Of a DNA stretch of 7,003 bases, positions 1-6,024 are shown in pieces. The DNA is from Elstera sp043721315 (GTDB lineage Bacteria > Pseudomonadota > Alphaproteobacteria > Elsterales > Elsteraceae). Under the pieces are notes generated by a model that worked only from the letters and a program-made list of their open reading frames with translations, had not been told where the DNA came from and ran no database searches. Each line of letters opens with the position of its first letter. Position 1 is the stretch's first letter. The position numbers and the translations under genes were made by a program. The stretch spans positions 1 to 7,003 of the forward strand of contig JAYSQZ010000060.1 of assembly GCA_043721315.1 (NCBI GenBank), in the 5' to 3' direction.

Positions 1-69
1 CGGGTCGCTACGGTGCTGTGTGGCAGCAACGTGACTGAAGCCCAGATCAAAGAATGTTTTTGCGCCTAA
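1..69 (+). CDS. C-terminal end of a probable PLP-dependent threonine/serine dehydratase family protein (partial)
   Basis: Frame 1 is open from the left edge to a TAA at 67-69 and encodes 22 residues, with VATVLCGSN followed by a short helix-like tail. The hydrophobic strand ending in CGSN resembles the last strand and loop of fold-type II PLP enzymes of the threonine dehydratase/serine racemase group, whose C-termini commonly read V-x-V-L-x-G-G-N. In that family the enzyme deaminates threonine or serine to the 2-oxo acid in the cytoplasm. Only this tail is visible, so the catalytic lysine and glycine loop cannot be checked and the substrate is unknown. The call is recognition by resemblance of a very short stretch. 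An unrelated protein cannot be excluded. Confidence 0.45.
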   Translation, partial: RVATVLCGSNVTEAQIKECFCA

Positions 70-79
70 TGCATACCCC

Positions 80-120
80 AAGCGGTTCCTGAGGCAGGCT
101 GATTATCGTGTAAGCGGTTC
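80..120 (+). repeat. Direct repeat of AAGCGGTTC, 32 bp apart
   Basis: The 9-mer AAGCGGTTC occurs at 80-88 and again at 112-120. The start-to-start distance is 32 bp, close to three turns of B-DNA, which is the arrangement expected of paired protein-binding half-sites on one DNA face. It lies upstream of the yciB-like gene. Function as an operator is inference. Nine bases can recur by chance. Confidence 0.4.
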
Positions 121-133
121 GAATGAACGATAA
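103..133. repeat. 7-bp inverted repeat TTATCGT / ACGATAA with 17-nt spacer
   Basis: TTATCGT at 103-109 is perfectly complementary to ACGATAA at 127-133. The spacer contains the second copy of the AAGCGGTTC direct repeat. The stem is A+T-rich with a 17-nt loop and no following T-run, so it is a poor intrinsic terminator. It could be a dyad binding site for a regulator or a weak 5'-leader hairpin. No known motif is recognised. Confidence 0.35.
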
Positions 134-246
134 ACCTAACGGCATGAAATGTTCGGTGCTATACGCAGTAATTATCTGGCGGGCTGCGGCGCAGGAATTC
201 GAGTCGTCACCAGGGTTAATAATTGAGCAGGAGTTTCAGTAGGGAC

Positions 247-822
247 ATGACCACAAAGCCGCCTTCCCCCCTCCTAAAACTCCTTCTGGATTTCGGCCCA
301 CTGCTGCTGTTTTTCCTCGTCTATGGCCGCAGTGATCTCTACACGGCGACCGCTGTGTTGATGGTGGCCTCGTCGGTGAGTTTTGGGCTGCTCTGGTGGC
401 TTGAGCGGCGCGTTCCCATTATGCCGCTGGTGAATGTTGTGTTTATCAGCGTTTTTGGTGGCCTCACCTTGTGGCTGGAAAGCGATATTTTCATCAAGAT
501 CAAGCCAACGCTGATTTACGGCCTGTTCGCGGCGCTGCTCGTGGGGGGGCGCTTGTTGGGGCGTCAGCCGCTACGGGTGGCTTTCGGGCCGATGCTGGCC
601 TTGACCGAACAAGGCTGGACGCTGCTTACGTGGCGTTGGGCGGCGTTTTTTGTTTTTCTCGCCGGAATGAACGAGATTGCTTGGCGAATCCTCACGACAG
701 ATCAATGGGTTGCGCTCAAAACTTTCGGCTTTATCCCCGTGGTTCTTGTCTTTGCTCTGCTGCAAACACCGCTGATGACTCGCTATAAACTGCCGGAAGA
801 GACCGATTCTGCTCGTCAGTAA
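247..822 (+). CDS. yciB: YciB / septation protein A family inner-membrane protein
   Basis: The 191-residue product is a polytopic inner-membrane protein of the IspZ/YciB family (intracellular septation protein A). The family is tied to cell-envelope integrity and division, but its biochemical role is not settled. About six hydrophobic segments are visible, near residues 10-27, 34-51, 57-77, 88-104, 130-147 and 160-177. They are interrupted by family-like features: an N-terminal K-x-x-L-D-F-G-P-L-L start, K-P-T at 86-88 after the third segment, and N-E at 142-143 in the fifth. Length matches the usual 180-200 residues. The ATG at 247 is chosen because it places the first membrane segment in the family position. 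An AGGAG at 229-233 lies 13 nt upstream, which is rather far. An in-frame TTG at 223, with AGGG at 212-215, would add eight polar residues (MSRSFSRD) and cannot be excluded. The gene appears monocistronic, with 144 nt to the next gene. Confidence 0.88.
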   Translation: MTTKPPSPLLKLLLDFGPLLLFFLVYGRSDLYTATAVLMVASSVSFGLLWWLERRVPIMPLVNVVFISVFGGLTLWLESDIFIKIKPTLIYGLFAALLVGGRLLGRQPLRVAFGPMLALTEQGWTLLTWRWAAFFVFLAGMNEIAWRILTTDQWVALKTFGFIPVVLVFALLQTPLMTRYKLPEETDSARQ

Positions 823-966
823 GCGCTGTTTTGCCTTAAATTGTGGGCAGTTGCTAAGTTTGGTTGCCTTCTGAGGCGAAAAAGCGCACAACATCCAGGG
901 GCGGTTGTATCTAAGCTTAAGGCGCAGGGTACGACTTGCTAGGGATACGGCTCATTCGAGGACCCG

Positions 967-1272
967 ATGCAATATACAGTCGATATCAAAGATAATAGCG
1001 CTAAAATTAAAATCACAGGTCGGCTGACCTTTAAGTTCCATCGGGAATACAAAGAATTCCTTGATGAACTCTTAAAGAATAAGGTTGGTTCCTATGAGTT
1101 TGACTTAAGCGGCGTTGAGTTCATCGATTCTGCCGGTCTTGGCATGTTGCTGATCGCCAAGCAAAAGGCGCAAGTTTTCAATGCCGCCGTTGTTTTGCAG
1201 CGTCCGCCAGAAAACGTGCGCCGAATGCTTGAAGTTGCAAAGTTTGATAAGATATTTACTATCCACTCATAA
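967..1272 (+). CDS. STAS-domain anti-sigma factor antagonist (RsbV/SpoIIAA-like)
   Basis: This 101-residue cytoplasmic protein is a single STAS domain, the switch component of partner-switching regulation. In the family, the unphosphorylated form binds a GHKL kinase/anti-sigma factor and frees its partner. Phosphorylation of one serine by the kinase blocks this, and a PP2C phosphatase reverses it. Visible support is the strand G-R-L-T near residue 18, F-D-L-S-G-V-E-F-I-D-S-A-G-L-G-M-L at 45-61 with the phosphoacceptor position at Ser55 after Asp54, and the C-terminal R-x-M-L-E-V-A-K-F-D-K-I-F typical of the family. The ATG start is backed by GAGGA at 958-962, 4 nt upstream. The gene lies 89 nt before an RsbW-like ATPase, its probable partner and kinase. 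It is noticeably lysine-rich and A+T-rich compared with its neighbours (roughly 45% G+C by rough count). The regulated output (sigma factor or another target) is not in the window. Confidence 0.88.
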   Translation: MQYTVDIKDNSAKIKITGRLTFKFHREYKEFLDELLKNKVGSYEFDLSGVEFIDSAGLGMLLIAKQKAQVFNAAVVLQRPPENVRRMLEVAKFDKIFTIHS

Positions 1273-1352
1273 GGGCGCGATAACTCGGGTGTCGTGACCT
1301 TGTTTGCGGATAAGTGGCTGCCGAAGTGCGGCCAATACTGTCAGATCACTAC

Positions 1353-1357
1353 GGAGG
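1353..1357 (+). promoter_or_regulatory. Shine-Dalgarno site GGAGG deciding a GTG start
   Basis: GGAGG at 1353-1357 sits 4 nt before GTG 1362. It is the strongest ribosome-binding site near the 5' end of the ATPase reading frame. The more upstream in-frame GTG at 1314 has only a weak GCGGA-like sequence in front of it. This favours initiation at 1362. Confidence 0.6.
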
Positions 1358-1361
1358 CGCT

Positions 1362-2177
1362 GTGTCGCTGTCCCCACTCTCATCGCTGAGTCTGGTTGCG
1401 GACGGACTGTCGCGCGAAGCTCTGGAGGCGTTGTCTCTGGAAACCTTCGGGGACGTTCGGGTCGATGCTATTCCGGTTGCCGAGATGATGGGGGATGATA
1501 CCCCTGCCCTGCCCCGGTCGGGGTTTGGTGGCGGCAGCCGTCGGCGTATTCGAGTAATGGGGAATTGGATCAGCGAAGCCCGGCTGGCAGCGGCGCTAAA
1601 AGAACTTCCAGCATTTTGTTTTGAAGCGGGGCTTGCGCCGGATCAATTAGCCAGTTTTGCCCGTTTAGCCGCCCGGCGCGGTACGTTCGTGGGCCTGTGC
1701 CTTTCGACTGCAACCGCCTATCGGGTCGAGCCTGCGGCGGCACTTGCAGCTAGCTTGGCAGAATGTGGCCTGTGCAACGAAGCGCTAATCTGGCGAGTTG
1801 AAGTTGCGCTGTCTGAGGCTTTGGCAAATGCGCTGCTCCATGGCAACCTAGAGGCTAATAAGGTCTTGCGCTCTAACAGCGAGGCTTACGCCGATTACGC
1901 CGATCATCTTGATCGCCGCCTGCGCGACGATAGTTTTGCCAACCGCTCTGTGTGTATTTTCGCGCGCATAAATGCGGGCTGGCTGACGCTCGAAGTGGTG
2001 GACGAAGGCCATGGGTTCGAGAAATCGCGCCGGGGGCAGCCCGCTACGGCTGGTATCAATGATACTTTTGGCCTGCCCAGTGGGCGGGGTTTACTGGTAA
2101 CATCGGCCATGGCTGACCGTATCCGTCACCGCAATGGCGGGCGTCGGCTGGATCTTAGCTTCGCGCTGGTTGCGTGA
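1362..2177 (+). CDS. GHKL-type ATP-binding protein, RsbW/SpoIIAB-like anti-sigma factor or serine kinase
   Basis: The 271-residue product (from GTG 1362) ends in a HATPase_c domain of the anti-sigma/serine kinase type. Numbered from that start, the N-box is E152...N156-A-L-L-H160-G-N162, the G1 box is D214-E-G-H-G218-F, and the G2 loop is G241-R-G-L at 241-244. The expected role is to bind ATP, phosphorylate the STAS protein encoded just upstream, and hold a sigma factor or other target. This is family knowledge plus adjacency. Classical RsbW/SpoIIAB proteins are about 140-160 residues with the N-box near residue 45-50. Here about 110 additional N-terminal residues have no domain I recognise: an acidic stretch, then a Gly/Arg-rich SGFGGGSRRR segment at about residues 53-62, then helical sequence. 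About 50 residues separate the N-box from the G1 box. GTG 1362 is preferred on its GGAGG site. GTG 1314 would give 287 residues. The gene ends 34 nt before the coiled-coil gene. Confidence 0.82.
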   Translation: MSLSPLSSLSLVADGLSREALEALSLETFGDVRVDAIPVAEMMGDDTPALPRSGFGGGSRRRIRVMGNWISEARLAAALKELPAFCFEAGLAPDQLASFARLAARRGTFVGLCLSTATAYRVEPAAALAASLAECGLCNEALIWRVEVALSEALANALLHGNLEANKVLRSNSEAYADYADHLDRRLRDDSFANRSVCIFARINAGWLTLEVVDEGHGFEKSRRGQPATAGINDTFGLPSGRGLLVTSAMADRIRHRNGGRRLDLSFALVA

Positions 2178-2211
2178 TCCTAAGGACCGGACAGATCTAA
2201 GGAAGCGCTCT

Positions 2212-2781
2212 ATGCACCGACTATCACTTTCCACTTTCGCCGTTCTGGCGATTATTGGCCTGTCCTCAGCGGCTCTTGCCCAGCAGGCTGTTCCGACGAT
2301 TGGCGGAAGCGCGGGCGCAAGCGATGCCGGGGCGCGAGAACGGGCAGCTTCATCCGCTATCGAGCAGCAGGTAGAGTACCGCAAAAGTCTGCAACGGGAT
2401 CTCGCACAGCGGGAACAGTTGCTGCGGACCAGCGAAAAAGACTTGGAAATGCGGAAAGCGCGGCTGAAAGCTACCCATTTTCAGCTTCTCACGACGGCCC
2501 AAAAAGTCCAGGTCCAGGCGGCAAAGCTCAAAGCCGCCGCTGAAACCCCGCCGCCTGCACCAAACGCCGATCCCAATAGCGACGGAACCGCAGCCAGCGA
2601 CGACGCGCCGCCCGAGGACGTGGCAGAAGCCATTGATCCAAGCGTCGTGAAGCGGCTCTCGAAGGATTTGGAAGGTCAATCCTACGCAATCCAAGTCGCC
2701 TCCGCTCAAATTAATCGGCTGCAACAGGAGGTTGATTATCTACGCGGTGTGATTGCCCAAATGTCTGGCGTACAGCGCTAA
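2212..2781 (+). CDS. Exported coiled-coil protein of unknown function
   Basis: I do not recognise a named family for this 189-residue protein. The N-terminus is a clear signal peptide: a short basic start (M-H-R), a hydrophobic core to about residue 17, and an A-L-A motif at 21-23 before Q-Q, giving likely cleavage after Ala23. The mature part has a long heptad-like helical region rich in Gln, Arg, Glu and Leu (about residues 48-112). A Pro/Ala/Asp-rich low-complexity linker follows (about 113-140), then a second helical segment to the C-terminus containing N-R-L-Q-Q-E-V-D-Y-L. It probably acts in the periplasm as a structural or assembly factor, but no catalytic motif is visible. ATG 2212 is chosen because it begins the signal peptide and has AAGGA at 2199-2203, 8 nt upstream. 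A longer in-frame start at 2134 would bury the signal sequence and overlap the ATPase gene. The gene follows the ATPase by 34 nt and is probably co-transcribed with it. Confidence 0.75.
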   Translation: MHRLSLSTFAVLAIIGLSSAALAQQAVPTIGGSAGASDAGARERAASSAIEQQVEYRKSLQRDLAQREQLLRTSEKDLEMRKARLKATHFQLLTTAQKVQVQAAKLKAAAETPPPAPNADPNSDGTAASDDAPPEDVAEAIDPSVVKRLSKDLEGQSYAIQVASAQINRLQQEVDYLRGVIAQMSGVQR

Positions 2782-2847
2782 AATGTGATCGTTGGAGGGC
2801 GTGTTCGCTGTGGGCGTCAACTAACTCCAAGCCCTCGGTAGCAGCCT

Positions 2848-3105
2848 CTAATACCGCCCTATCTGATCGGTCATATCCTGAAATGAAATAAGATCGGACG
2901 CGACCACTGCATAAATTCCGACAAAAACGACCGTGGTAATAATCGTTGTCCACATCGCCTTATAGAGAATGTGTGGATTATCTGGCGCCCCCGCCATCTC
3001 GCCTTGGCCCTTTTTATGTGTCGTGGTCACGCGCCACGGCAATACAACAAACAACACAACCCACCAAGTGATTGTATAGACAACAATTCCAGAAACCCAA
3101 GTCAT
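2848..3105 (-). CDS. DUF1467 family small membrane protein
   Basis: The 85-residue product has two membrane segments, near residues 5-23 and 53-70. They flank a polar loop with L-P-W at 22-24 and a Gly/Ala/Pro-rich G-A-P-D-N-P stretch at 39-44. This pattern matches the DUF1467 family, small alphaproteobacterial membrane proteins of unknown function that are often found next to methylmalonyl-CoA epimerase and prolyl-tRNA synthetase genes. The start at 3105 overlaps the mce stop by 4 nt (ATGA) and has AGAGG about 10 nt upstream on the coding strand. A longer frame beginning at 3144 would add a basic 13-residue stretch inside mce and is unlikely. It is the last gene of the minus-strand operon. 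Here it faces the convergent coiled-coil gene, with 66 nt between the two stop codons. Confidence 0.8.
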   Translation of the reverse strand: MTWVSGIVVYTITWWVVLFVVLPWRVTTTHKKGQGEMAGAPDNPHILYKAMWTTIITTVVFVGIYAVVASDLISFQDMTDQIGRY

Positions 3106-3515
3106 AGCGCCGCAACCTCTTCTAGTTCTACCAGCGTCCCGCAAAAATCTTTCGGATGTAAGAAGAGCACGGGCAGGCCGTGCGCGCCGATTTTGGGTTC
3201 ACCATCGCCCAAAACTCGTGCCCCTTCGGCCAACAGATGATCGCGGGCGGCGCGAATATCGCGCACCTCATAGCAGACGTGATGCATCCCGCCCGACGGG
3301 TTCTTAGCCAAAAACCCGGCAATCGGGGAGTTCTCCCCCAAGGGGTGCAACAGTTCGATCTTGGTGTTCGGCAGCAGCACAAACACCGTCGTCACCCCGT
3401 GGGCGGGAACGTCAACGGGGTCCGAGACAATCGCCCCGAGTGCGTTGCGATACAACGCGCTCGCGGCCATCAAATCCGGCACAACAATAGCAATATGGTT
3501 TAGCCGCCCGATCAT
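3102..3515 (-). CDS. mce: Methylmalonyl-CoA epimerase
   Basis: This 137-residue VOC-fold metalloenzyme interconverts (2S)- and (2R)-methylmalonyl-CoA. The step lies between biotin-dependent propionyl-CoA carboxylase and B12-dependent methylmalonyl-CoA mutase in the cytoplasm. Two beta-alpha-beta-beta-beta modules are visible. Family hallmarks are N-H-I-A-I-V-V with His7, K-I-E-L-L-H-P-L-G at 52-60 followed by S-P-I-A-G-F-L, G-G-M-H-H-V-C-Y-E-V at 75-84 with a metal-ligand His at 78/79, I-G-A-H-G-L-P-V at 109-116, and H-P-K-D-F-C-G-T-L-V-E with Glu130 as a probable metal ligand. Length is typical. The gene begins 30 nt after the rnj stop, and its own stop overlaps the DUF1467 start by 4 nt, suggesting translational coupling. 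The mutase and carboxylase are not in the window. Confidence 0.93.
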   Translation of the reverse strand: MIGRLNHIAIVVPDLMAASALYRNALGAIVSDPVDVPAHGVTTVFVLLPNTKIELLHPLGENSPIAGFLAKNPSGGMHHVCYEVRDIRAARDHLLAEGARVLGDGEPKIGAHGLPVLFLHPKDFCGTLVELEEVAAL

Positions 3516-3545
3516 CGCCCCGTTTCCCCGATATGCCCCACCCTT

Positions 3546-5240
3546 TTATAAGCGGACGAGATGAACCTCTGTGACGGGCTTTAGGCCGATGGCGTTATAG
3601 ATTATGCGGCGCACTGCGGCCCGCACGGCATCGCGCAAGGCCGTGTCATCGGCACCACGCCCGCCTGCGGCAAAAGCATCCGCGACATCTTCAATCGCAT
3701 CGAGCGCTTTGTCGATTAGGATTTGCGTCTCTTTTTGCTCGGCATCGACCAGCCCATGCAAGGTGAGCACCGGATCGGCTTGCAGCTTGCCGCGCTTATC
3801 GAGCACGAGAGTTGCGACCGCGAGGCCATTAAAGGTAAGGCGCAGGCGCTGCTTAAGCTCCGTCCCCCCCAAAGGCACTAACCGGTTGCCATCAACCGCA
3901 AGACGCCCCGTCGGCACTTTATCCAGAATCATCGGCTCGCCGGGGGCAAGGCGCAGAACGTCGCCGTTTTCGACTACGATCGCAATTGGCACCTGGCATT
4001 CGCGGGCAAGTTCGGCATGTTCATGCAAATGCCGCACCTCGCCATGAACCGGCACCGCGATTTTCGGGCGGGTGATGGCGTACATACGCGACAGCTCATC
4101 CCGTGCCGGGTGGCCCGATACGTGAATGAAGTGATCTTTCTCGGTAACGACTTCGATGCCCTGGCGGATCAGCTTATCGTGCAGACGCCCAATGGATTTT
4201 TCGTTCCCAGGGATGATCCGTGAGGAGAAAATTACCGCATCGCCCTCTTCCAGGGTTACGTGCGGATGATCGTTAGAGGCGATCCGCGCCAAGGCCGCGC
4301 GTTGTTCGCCCTGGCTGCCCGTGCAGAGCAGCAGAACTTCCTCGGCGGGTAAATAACCCACCTCGTCTTCTGAAATCAGCGCAGGCATGGATTTGAGATA
4401 GCCGTTTTCGCGCGCACTCTCCACCATCTTATGCAAGGAGCGCCCCACCAGCGCCACGCGGCGCTTATTGGCGGCGGCGGCAACGACGATACTCTCCAAC
4501 CGCGCCACATTCGAGGCGAAGCAGGCAACCGCGACACGGTTGTTGAACTGACCGATAAGCTCCGTCAGGCTTTCGCGCACCGCTGCTTCCGACCCGGCTT
4601 CGCCCGATTTGAATACATTGGTGGAATCGCCAATCAGCGCCAGAATGCCCTTATCGCCCAGCTTTTGCAGCGCATCGAAGTCCGTCACGTCACCAATCAA
4701 CGGTTCGGGATCGAACTTCCAATCGCCCGTATGCAGCACTGTGCCGACTGGCGTGTGGATCGCCAGCGCGTTCGGTTCGGGAATCGAATGGGTGAGCGTA
4801 ATCATCTGAAAGCGGAACGCGCCCAGCGTGAACTCGCCCGACAGCGGCACTTCGTGGATAACCACTTCGCGGGAAAGCCCGTGTTCTGGCAGCTTCTTTC
4901 GCAGCACGCTGGCGGTAAACGGCGTGCAGTAAATCGGCGGGCCACCCAGGCGACGCCACAGATAGGGCACCGCGCCTAAGTGATCTTCGTGGGCGTGCGT
5001 GAGCACGATCCCAAGCAACGCATCGCGCCGTTCGGCAATGAACACGGGATCGGGCATGATCACGTCGATAGACGGTTGGCTGTCGTCGCCAAAGGTCACG
5101 CCGAGATCAACCATCACCCATTGGCCGTTATAGCCGAATAGGTTGAGGTTCATCCCAATTTCCCCCGCGCCCCCGAGGGGAAGGAAAAGAAGCTCGCCAC
5201 GGGCGGCGATAGCGGTGTGGAGGGGGGTGCCGTCGATCAT
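3546..5240 (-). CDS. rnj: Ribonuclease J (metallo-beta-lactamase/beta-CASP RNase)
   Basis: The 564-residue product is a full-length RNase J, a cytoplasmic zinc-dependent enzyme with 5'-3' exonuclease and endonuclease activity in mRNA decay and rRNA/sRNA maturation. The metallo-beta-lactamase core shows G-G-A-G-E-I-G-M at 23-30, H82-A-H-E-D-H87 (motif II), His151 in L-T-H-S-I-P-E, and Asp173 in T-G-D-W. The beta-CASP part contains G-D-S-T-N at 204-208, C-T-G-S-Q-G-E at 306-312, H373-V-S-G-H377 and P-V-H399-G-E. A C-terminal domain follows from about residue 450, with D-A-V-R-A-A-V-R-R at 537-545. Length is usual for the family (about 550-565). The ATG at 5240 overlaps the coaX stop by 4 nt (ATGA). 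The Shine-Dalgarno is weak (GGA within TTTGGAATC), so translational coupling to coaX is likely. The position after coaX and before mce is common in alphaproteobacteria. Confidence 0.95.
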   Translation of the reverse strand: MIDGTPLHTAIAARGELLFLPLGGAGEIGMNLNLFGYNGQWVMVDLGVTFGDDSQPSIDVIMPDPVFIAERRDALLGIVLTHAHEDHLGAVPYLWRRLGGPPIYCTPFTASVLRKKLPEHGLSREVVIHEVPLSGEFTLGAFRFQMITLTHSIPEPNALAIHTPVGTVLHTGDWKFDPEPLIGDVTDFDALQKLGDKGILALIGDSTNVFKSGEAGSEAAVRESLTELIGQFNNRVAVACFASNVARLESIVVAAAANKRRVALVGRSLHKMVESARENGYLKSMPALISEDEVGYLPAEEVLLLCTGSQGEQRAALARIASNDHPHVTLEEGDAVIFSSRIIPGNEKSIGRLHDKLIRQGIEVVTEKDHFIHVSGHPARDELSRMYAITRPKIAVPVHGEVRHLHEHAELARECQVPIAIVVENGDVLRLAPGEPMILDKVPTGRLAVDGNRLVPLGGTELKQRLRLTFNGLAVATLVLDKRGKLQADPVLTLHGLVDAEQKETQILIDKALDAIEDVADAFAAGGRGADDTALRDAVRAAVRRIIYNAIGLKPVTEVHLVRL

Positions 5241-6013
5241 GATTCCAAACGATTGTGCTGATAGAGTGTGACAAGGCCGCGCATGATAAGATCGCGGTCG
5301 ATATGGGTTATATGGTCCGTCGCGCCTGCAAACATAGGGGCTAAACCGCCTGTTGCAACAACGGGAATGTTTTGGCCAAGCTCGGCACGCATCCGCGTAA
5401 CCAAGCCCTCGATCATACCAATATACCCCCAGAATACGCCAGACTGCATCGCCGAAACGGTGCTGCGGGCGATAACCGTGGGGGTTGGGCGAATGGCGAC
5501 GCGCGGCAGCTTGGCGGCGGCCATATAAAGCGCTTGTAGGGACAGATTGATTCCCGGCGCAATCACGCCGCCGGCAAAGTTTCCATCGGCGTCAATCACA
5601 TCGAACGTGGTGGCCGTGCCAAAGTCCACCACGATCAAGGGACAGCCGTAGAGATCACGTGCGGCTAGGGCCGTTACCAGCCGGTCGGCCCCCACATCTT
5701 CAGGTCGGTCGATGACGGCACGAATGGTCATTTTTACCGCAGGATCACCCACGACCATCGGCGGGCCGTTGAAGTATTTCCGGCACAGGCTGGTGAGATT
5801 GAACAGCGCCTCCGGCACGACGGTCGCGATAATGCTGGCAGTCACGCTCTCCCGCGCAACCCCATCGAGCGCCATCAGTTGCGTTAGCCACACAACATAT
5901 TCATCGGCGGTGCGGCGCGGATCGGTGGAAATGCGCCAGGAGTTTCGCAGGTCCGCGCCGTCGATCAGTGCGAATTCGGTATTGGTATTCCCGGCATCTA
6001 TGGCAAGCAGCAT
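5237..6013 (-). CDS. coaX: Type III pantothenate kinase
   Basis: This 258-residue cytoplasmic enzyme phosphorylates pantothenate with ATP, the first step of coenzyme A synthesis. The ASKHA-fold signatures are in order: D6-A-G-N-T-N in the first phosphate loop, E-D-V-G-A-D-R at 105-111, V-D130-F-G-T-A-T-T in the second loop, G-G-V-I-A-P-G at 148-154 and A-T-G-G-L-A-P at 220-226. Type III enzymes are generally not feedback-inhibited by CoA and need a monovalent cation; this is family knowledge. Length is typical (about 250-260). The ATG at 6013 is supported by AGGAA (+ strand 6020-6024) 6 nt upstream, which overlaps the last bases of birA. Its stop overlaps the rnj start by 4 nt. Confidence 0.95.
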   Translation of the reverse strand: MLLAIDAGNTNTEFALIDGADLRNSWRISTDPRRTADEYVVWLTQLMALDGVARESVTASIIATVVPEALFNLTSLCRKYFNGPPMVVGDPAVKMTIRAVIDRPEDVGADRLVTALAARDLYGCPLIVVDFGTATTFDVIDADGNFAGGVIAPGINLSLQALYMAAAKLPRVAIRPTPTVIARSTVSAMQSGVFWGYIGMIEGLVTRMRAELGQNIPVVATGGLAPMFAGATDHITHIDRDLIMRGLVTLYQHNRLES

Positions 6014-6019
6014 AGCGGT

Positions 6020-6024
6020 TTCCT
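6020..6024 (-). promoter_or_regulatory. Shine-Dalgarno AGGAA for coaX overlapping the birA stop
   Basis: Read on the minus strand, AGGAA ends 6 nt before the coaX ATG and overlaps the birA TAG stop (6025-6023). Ribosomes terminating on birA would uncover the site, consistent with coupled translation of the two genes. Confidence 0.55.

Larger units (their letters stand above)
70..246 (+). other. Gene-free leader upstream of the yciB-like gene
   Basis: There is no convincing coding region between the TAA at 69 and the next gene. The stretch is A+T-richer than the genes to its right. It holds a repeated 9-mer and a separated inverted repeat (listed separately) and probably contains the promoter of the yciB-like gene. 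An AT-rich patch at about 170-176 (TAATTAT) could be part of a -10 element, but no well-spaced -35 box stands out, so no promoter is called. No T-tract hairpin terminator for the upstream gene is visible. Confidence 0.5.

Noticed and set aside
864..879. Small hairpin TTGCCT-TCTG-AGGCGA followed by AAAAAG, between the yciB-like and STAS genes
   Set aside because: The A-run follows the stem on the + strand, so there is no U-tract for a + strand terminator. On the minus strand the T-run precedes the stem rather than following it. The 6-bp stem, with one wobble pair, is too weak to call.
823..966. Possible promoter for the STAS gene in the 144-base gap
   Set aside because: No -35/-10 pair with good spacing could be identified. 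TTGCTA-like and AT-rich fragments are present but not convincingly arranged.
1314..1361. Extra 16 N-terminal residues on the ATPase from GTG 1314
   Set aside because: It lacks a good Shine-Dalgarno, while GTG 1362 has GGAGG at 4 nt spacing. It is kept only as an alternative start.
2134..2211. N-terminal extension of the coiled-coil protein from ATG 2134
   Set aside because: It would overlap the ATPase gene by 44 nt and place a polar stretch before a clean signal peptide. ATG 2212 has AAGGA 8 nt upstream.
3604..4047. + strand open frame of 147 codons opposite the 3' part of RNase J
   Set aside because: Its composition (Ala/Arg/Ser/Thr-rich) is typical of an antisense frame, and the opposite strand is clearly coding.
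4431..4979. Long + strand open frame of 182 codons opposite the RNase J gene
   Set aside because: It is an antisense shadow of a well-conserved RNase J coding region, Arg/His/Gln-rich in the manner of out-of-frame high-G+C DNA, with no recognisable domain.
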